A DNA stretch of 64,000 bases, taken from Oceanococcus sp041624435. Its GTDB lineage: Bacteria; Pseudomonadota; Gammaproteobacteria; Nevskiales; Oceanococcaceae. A program made the translations under genes and the position numbers. The DNA lies in NCBI GenBank assembly GCA_041624435.1, contig JBFJVB010000004.1, positions 6,900 through 70,899 on the forward strand, given 5' to 3'. Positions 61,562 through 64,000 of this stretch are shown piece by piece (position 1 is the first letter of the stretch; each line of letters opens with the position of its first letter). Under the pieces are notes generated by a model. It saw nothing but the letters and a program-made list of their open reading frames with translations, made no database searches and was not told where the DNA came from.

Positions 61562-61852
61562 ATGAAATATTGCAGCGCAACAAAGAGGGGCTTATTATAC
61601 GCCGCACTGATATTTGCGGCCCCTTTCGCTCAGGCTCAGGACCCCGTTGAGCTGGGTGGCACCACCATCATTGGCGACCGGGAACTTCCTATCGGTCTGT
61701 ACATCTCACCCTGGCGGAGTGCCAATCCGGAAGGTGGTATCGATCGGCCCTCGCGGTACATCGATGTCGGCAGCCAACCGTTGGACCCGGAAGTTTTTCA
61801 GCGCCAGGTGGAATACCTGGATGCTCTGGATGCCGCAGCGCGGCACAAATAA
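61562..61852 (+). CDS. Small exported protein, unknown function
   Basis: A 96-residue protein from ATG 61562 with a signal peptide (about residues 9-25, ending FAQAQ). The mature part is short and acidic: VELGGTTIIGDRELPIGLYI, then SRYIDVGSQPLDPEVFQRQV. It resembles the short exported proteins found just before exbB in AgmX-type operons of relatives. The conserved GTTIIGDRELP stretch may be a docking motif. No enzyme motif is seen. Confidence 0.75.
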   Translation: MKYCSATKRGLLYAALIFAAPFAQAQDPVELGGTTIIGDRELPIGLYISPWRSANPEGGIDRPSRYIDVGSQPLDPEVFQRQVEYLDALDAAARHK

Positions 61853-61870
61853 ACACCCTAAGGATAGATC

Positions 61871-62515
61871 ATGGAATTCATGACAGTTGTGGCTCGGTTC
61901 TTCCAGGAAGGCGGGTTATTCATGTACCCGATTGTCGCCATGTTGGTTTTTGGTCTGGCGATCGCTATAGAGCGCAGCCTGTATCTGCGCAGCACGCGGA
62001 TTCAGAACCGCAAGACCTGGGAGGCCGTGGCCCCGCTGGTCAGCGCCGGTCGCTACGACGCCGCCCTGGCCCAGGCCGAGGAGTCCAAGGCCTCGCTCGC
62101 CCGGGTCATGAGCTACGGCCTGGCCCGGATCAAGACCGCGCGCCGGCGGGACGATCTGGAAATGGCGATGGAAGAAAGCCTGATGGAAGAGTTGCCGCAA
62201 CTGGAGCGGCGCACGCCCTTCCTGCAGGTGTTCGCCAATGTGGCCACCCTGCTCGGCCTGCTCGGCACCATCATCGGCCTGATCCAGGGCTTTACCGCCG
62301 TGGCCAGCGTCAACCCGGCAGAGAAGGCCAACCTGCTCTCGGCGTCCATTTCGGTAGCCATGAACACCACGGCATTCGGCCTGATGTGCGCCATTCCGCT
62401 GCTCCTGATCCACGCCTGGCTTCAGGCCAAGACGACGGAACTGGTCGACAGCCTGGAAATGGCCACGGTCAAATTCCTGAATCAATTTTCCGAAACCCAG
62501 AACGCCCAGGAATAG
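61871..62515 (+). CDS. exbB: MotA/TolQ/ExbB proton-channel subunit
   Basis: A 214-residue inner-membrane protein with the three-helix ExbB layout. FQEGGLFMYPIVAMLVFGLAIAIER is helix 1, FLQVFANVATLLGLLGTIIGLIQGF is helix 2, and SVAMNTTAFGLMCAIPLLLIHAWL is helix 3; the Thr in ISVAMNTTAFG that interacts with the ExbD Asp is present. It forms a pentameric channel around the ExbD helices. Sits 18 bases after the small exported protein, with SD AAGGA at 61859-61863. Confidence 0.92.
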   Translation: MEFMTVVARFFQEGGLFMYPIVAMLVFGLAIAIERSLYLRSTRIQNRKTWEAVAPLVSAGRYDAALAQAEESKASLARVMSYGLARIKTARRRDDLEMAMEESLMEELPQLERRTPFLQVFANVATLLGLLGTIIGLIQGFTAVASVNPAEKANLLSASISVAMNTTAFGLMCAIPLLLIHAWLQAKTTELVDSLEMATVKFLNQFSETQNAQE

Positions 62516-62524
62516 GCCCCCGCC

Positions 62525-63040
62525 ATGAATGCGCGTTGGCGCCGTCACCGGCTCCGCCAAGAGCCGGCGGAAATGAACATCACGGCTTTCATGAACCTGA
62601 TGGTTATTCTGGTTCCGTTTCTGCTCATCACGGCGGTGTTCTCGCGCCTGGCGATCCTGGAACTGGATTTGCCCAGCCCGGACACCCAGCCCAGCGATGA
62701 GGAGCCCAAACAGCAACTCACGATCACCGTGCGTGAAACAGGCATCACCGTGAGCGACCGTGATGGCGTGATCAAACCCATCCCGCGGGTCGCCGGCGGC
62801 TACAATCTGCCCGCACTCACTGATCTGCTGCTGTTGATCAAGGACAAGATTCCGCAGGAGCAAAGCGCGACCCTCCTGCTGGAACCGCAGATCAATTACG
62901 ACACCGTGATCCAGGTCATGGATGCGGTACGGATTGCCACGACCGAACACACCGGCGATACCAAGGACCGGATTCTGTTCCCCGCCATCGCCCTGGGCGA
63001 TGCGCCACGCTCAGATCGCAATGAGGAGCCCGCGCTTTGA
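62525..63040 (+). CDS. ExbD paralogue lacking the proton-carrying Asp
   Basis: A 171-residue ExbD/TolR-type protein: a short N-terminus, one membrane helix (about residues 22-41) and a periplasmic domain ending in the ALLDAVRxATxxx-like MDAVRIATTEHTG. At the position of the conserved helix Asp it has Asn24 (MNITAFMNLMVILVPFLL), whereas the next gene has Asp30 in the aligned MNLVSLMDIFTILVFFLL. The usual ExbD Asp shuttles protons through the ExbB channel, so this copy cannot do that in the normal way. Overlaps the second ExbD by four bases. Confidence 0.88.
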   Translation: MNARWRRHRLRQEPAEMNITAFMNLMVILVPFLLITAVFSRLAILELDLPSPDTQPSDEEPKQQLTITVRETGITVSDRDGVIKPIPRVAGGYNLPALTDLLLLIKDKIPQEQSATLLLEPQINYDTVIQVMDAVRIATTEHTGDTKDRILFPAIALGDAPRSDRNEEPAL

Positions 63041-63561
63041 ACCAGACCCGCAGGGCCAAACGCATGGAGATTCGCGCCAAGCGGAAATCCCAGGTCGCGT
63101 CGATGAACCTGGTGTCCTTGATGGACATCTTCACCATCCTGGTGTTTTTCCTGCTCGCCCAATCCTCGGCGGTCGAGGTTCTGCCCAATACCGACAAGCT
63201 GGAGCTGCCCGAGTCGCTGGCCGAAGAGCATGCCCGGGAAACCGTGCTGGTGATGCTGACGGCCCAGGACATCCTGGTAAACGGCCGGGTCGCCATGAGC
63301 ATGGCCGCCGCCCAGAACAGCCCGGACGCGGAACTGGCGCCGCTGCGCAAGGTTCTGGAAGAGCAGATGCAGCGGGTGGTCAAGGTGGGCGATGGCGACG
63401 AAGCTGATCGCGGTGAAATCACCATCATGGCGGACAAGAACCTGTCCTTCGCCTTGATCAAGAAGGTCATGCTGACCTCCACCAAAGCGAATTATGGCCT
63501 GTTGTCATTTGCAGTCCTGCAACGTGACCAGAGTACCGTTCAACTCGGAGCAGACGAGTGA
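63037..63561 (+). CDS. exbD: ExbD proton-channel subunit
   Basis: A 174-residue ExbD/TolR-type protein with a positively charged N-terminus, a membrane helix with the conserved Asp30 (MNLVSLMDIFTILVFFLL), and a periplasmic domain with ITIMADKNLSFALIKKVMLTS, typical for peptidoglycan- or partner-binding ExbD domains. It is probably the proton-carrying partner of the Asn-containing paralogue upstream, so the ExbB channel may contain a mixed ExbD pair. Overlaps the next gene by four bases. Confidence 0.92.
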   Translation: MNQTRRAKRMEIRAKRKSQVASMNLVSLMDIFTILVFFLLAQSSAVEVLPNTDKLELPESLAEEHARETVLVMLTAQDILVNGRVAMSMAAAQNSPDAELAPLRKVLEEQMQRVVKVGDGDEADRGEITIMADKNLSFALIKKVMLTSTKANYGLLSFAVLQRDQSTVQLGADE

Positions 63562-64000
63562 CTACCGTCGCAATGTCCCGCAACAACTGGGCGGAGATCG
63601 AGCGTGATGACAGCCGCTTTCATCGCACCCTGCTGCTGGTCGCCTTCCCGTTCATCCTGCTGGGCATCCTGATCCCCCTGTGGGAACTGGCCGGCCTGCA
63701 GGAAGGCGGCGGCGAAGTGCTGTCCGAGCGTTATGCGGAATTGCTGATCCAGTCCGCCGGCGAAAAGGAAAAACCGGAACCGGAACCCGTCGTCGAACCG
63801 GCGGTGGAAGAGCCCGAGGCGGAGCCTGAGGCAGAAGCAGAGCCTGAACCGGTTCCGGAAACCCCGGAGCAAACGGCCAAGCCCGAACCCGAACCCCAGC
63901 CAGTCAAGCCGGTGGATGCGCGCCAGCAGGCCCGCGAAAAAGTGCAGAAGAACTTCGCCAGCGCGTTCAACAGCCTGGACTCGCTGCGCGAGCAAGCGCC
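63558..64000 (+). CDS. TonB/AgmX (PglI)-like energy-transducing protein (partial)
   Basis: The gene starts at GTG 63558 (ATG 63573 is also in frame) and runs off the window, leaving 147 codons. After a short cytoplasmic part comes a membrane helix (about residues 24-44, LLLVAFPFILLGILIPLWEL), then a Pro/Glu-rich stalk (EPEPVVEPAVEEPEAEPEAE) like TonB, and a helical start (ARQQAREKVQKNFASAFNSL). In relatives the C-terminus is the AgmX/PglI domain rather than classical TonB; that part is not visible here. It should be driven by ExbB/ExbD encoded just upstream. Confidence 0.78.
   Translation, partial: MTTVAMSRNNWAEIERDDSRFHRTLLLVAFPFILLGILIPLWELAGLQEGGGEVLSERYAELLIQSAGEKEKPEPEPVVEPAVEEPEAEPEAEAEPEPVPETPEQTAKPEPEPQPVKPVDARQQAREKVQKNFASAFNSLDSLREQA

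Overview
The window is GC-rich bacterial chromosome, almost fully coding, with gene orders typical of Gammaproteobacteria: alaS-lysC-csrA-tRNA-Ser, mutS divergent from cinA-recA-recX, rnhA-dnaQ beside gloB and mltD, and rppH beside a HAD phosphatase. Large TonB-dependent receptors, a GlyGly-CTERM secreted protease and a TPR/ExbB/ExbD/AgmX-type operon suggest a free-living aerobe from the Xanthomonadales/Nevskiales/Salinisphaerales side of the class. That placement is inference; no 16S rRNA gene is present. I see no phage, insertion sequence or CRISPR array.

Region 1 (1-5.3 kb): tail of a ClC channel, hemJ, then an iron locus (bfr, bfd, Fur-like boxes, and a porin/FMN-binding/PepSY-TM trio that may be a periplasmic reductase), followed by rppH and a HAD phosphatase. 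Region 2 (5.3-11.8 kb): an IMPase-family phosphatase and a B12 uptake locus, with btuC-btuD-cobC-btuF on the minus strand diverging from a riboswitch-controlled btuB. Region 3 (11.8-18.3 kb): RND permease, ArsR-methyltransferase fusion, membrane protein, DinB protein, membrane-tethered ATP-grasp enzyme, TSUP exporter, then DoxX. Region 4 (18.5-29.9 kb): secreted protease, GNAT, RDD, exported nuclease, small OMP, Nudix, fdxA, PhzF, HCCA isomerase-like protein, a double cNMP-binding/rhodanese protein, a pentapeptide-repeat potassium channel, and a secreted protein with twelve exact 23-residue repeats. Region 5 (30-43 kb): TonB receptor, tRNA-Ser(GCU), csrA, lysC, alaS, recX, recA, a CinA-like protein, mutS, cysC.

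Region 6 (43.4-50.6 kb): a ten-gene Mrp/Mbh-type cation/proton antiporter operon with the E-F-G-(A C-terminal part)-B-C-D order of membrane-bound hydrogenase modules, three NuoL/M/N-like subunits, and no hydrogenase genes. Region 7 (50.6-55.5 kb): Popeye-like protein, dnaQ, rnhA, methyltransferase, gloB, mltD. Region 8 (55.7 kb to the end): a tightly coupled envelope operon of a coiled-coil exported protein, three TPR proteins (two of them lipoproteins), a small exported protein, ExbB, two ExbD paralogues and an AgmX/PglI-like TonB protein cut by the window edge. One ExbD has Asn where the proton-carrying Asp is expected.

The best candidates for poorly described biology are region 8 (with its asymmetric ExbD pair), the Mbh-ordered antiporter, the 23-residue repeat protein next to the channel and cNMP sensor, the CinA homologue that has lost its active-site signature, and the Popeye-like gene with no conventional start codon where homology would place it.
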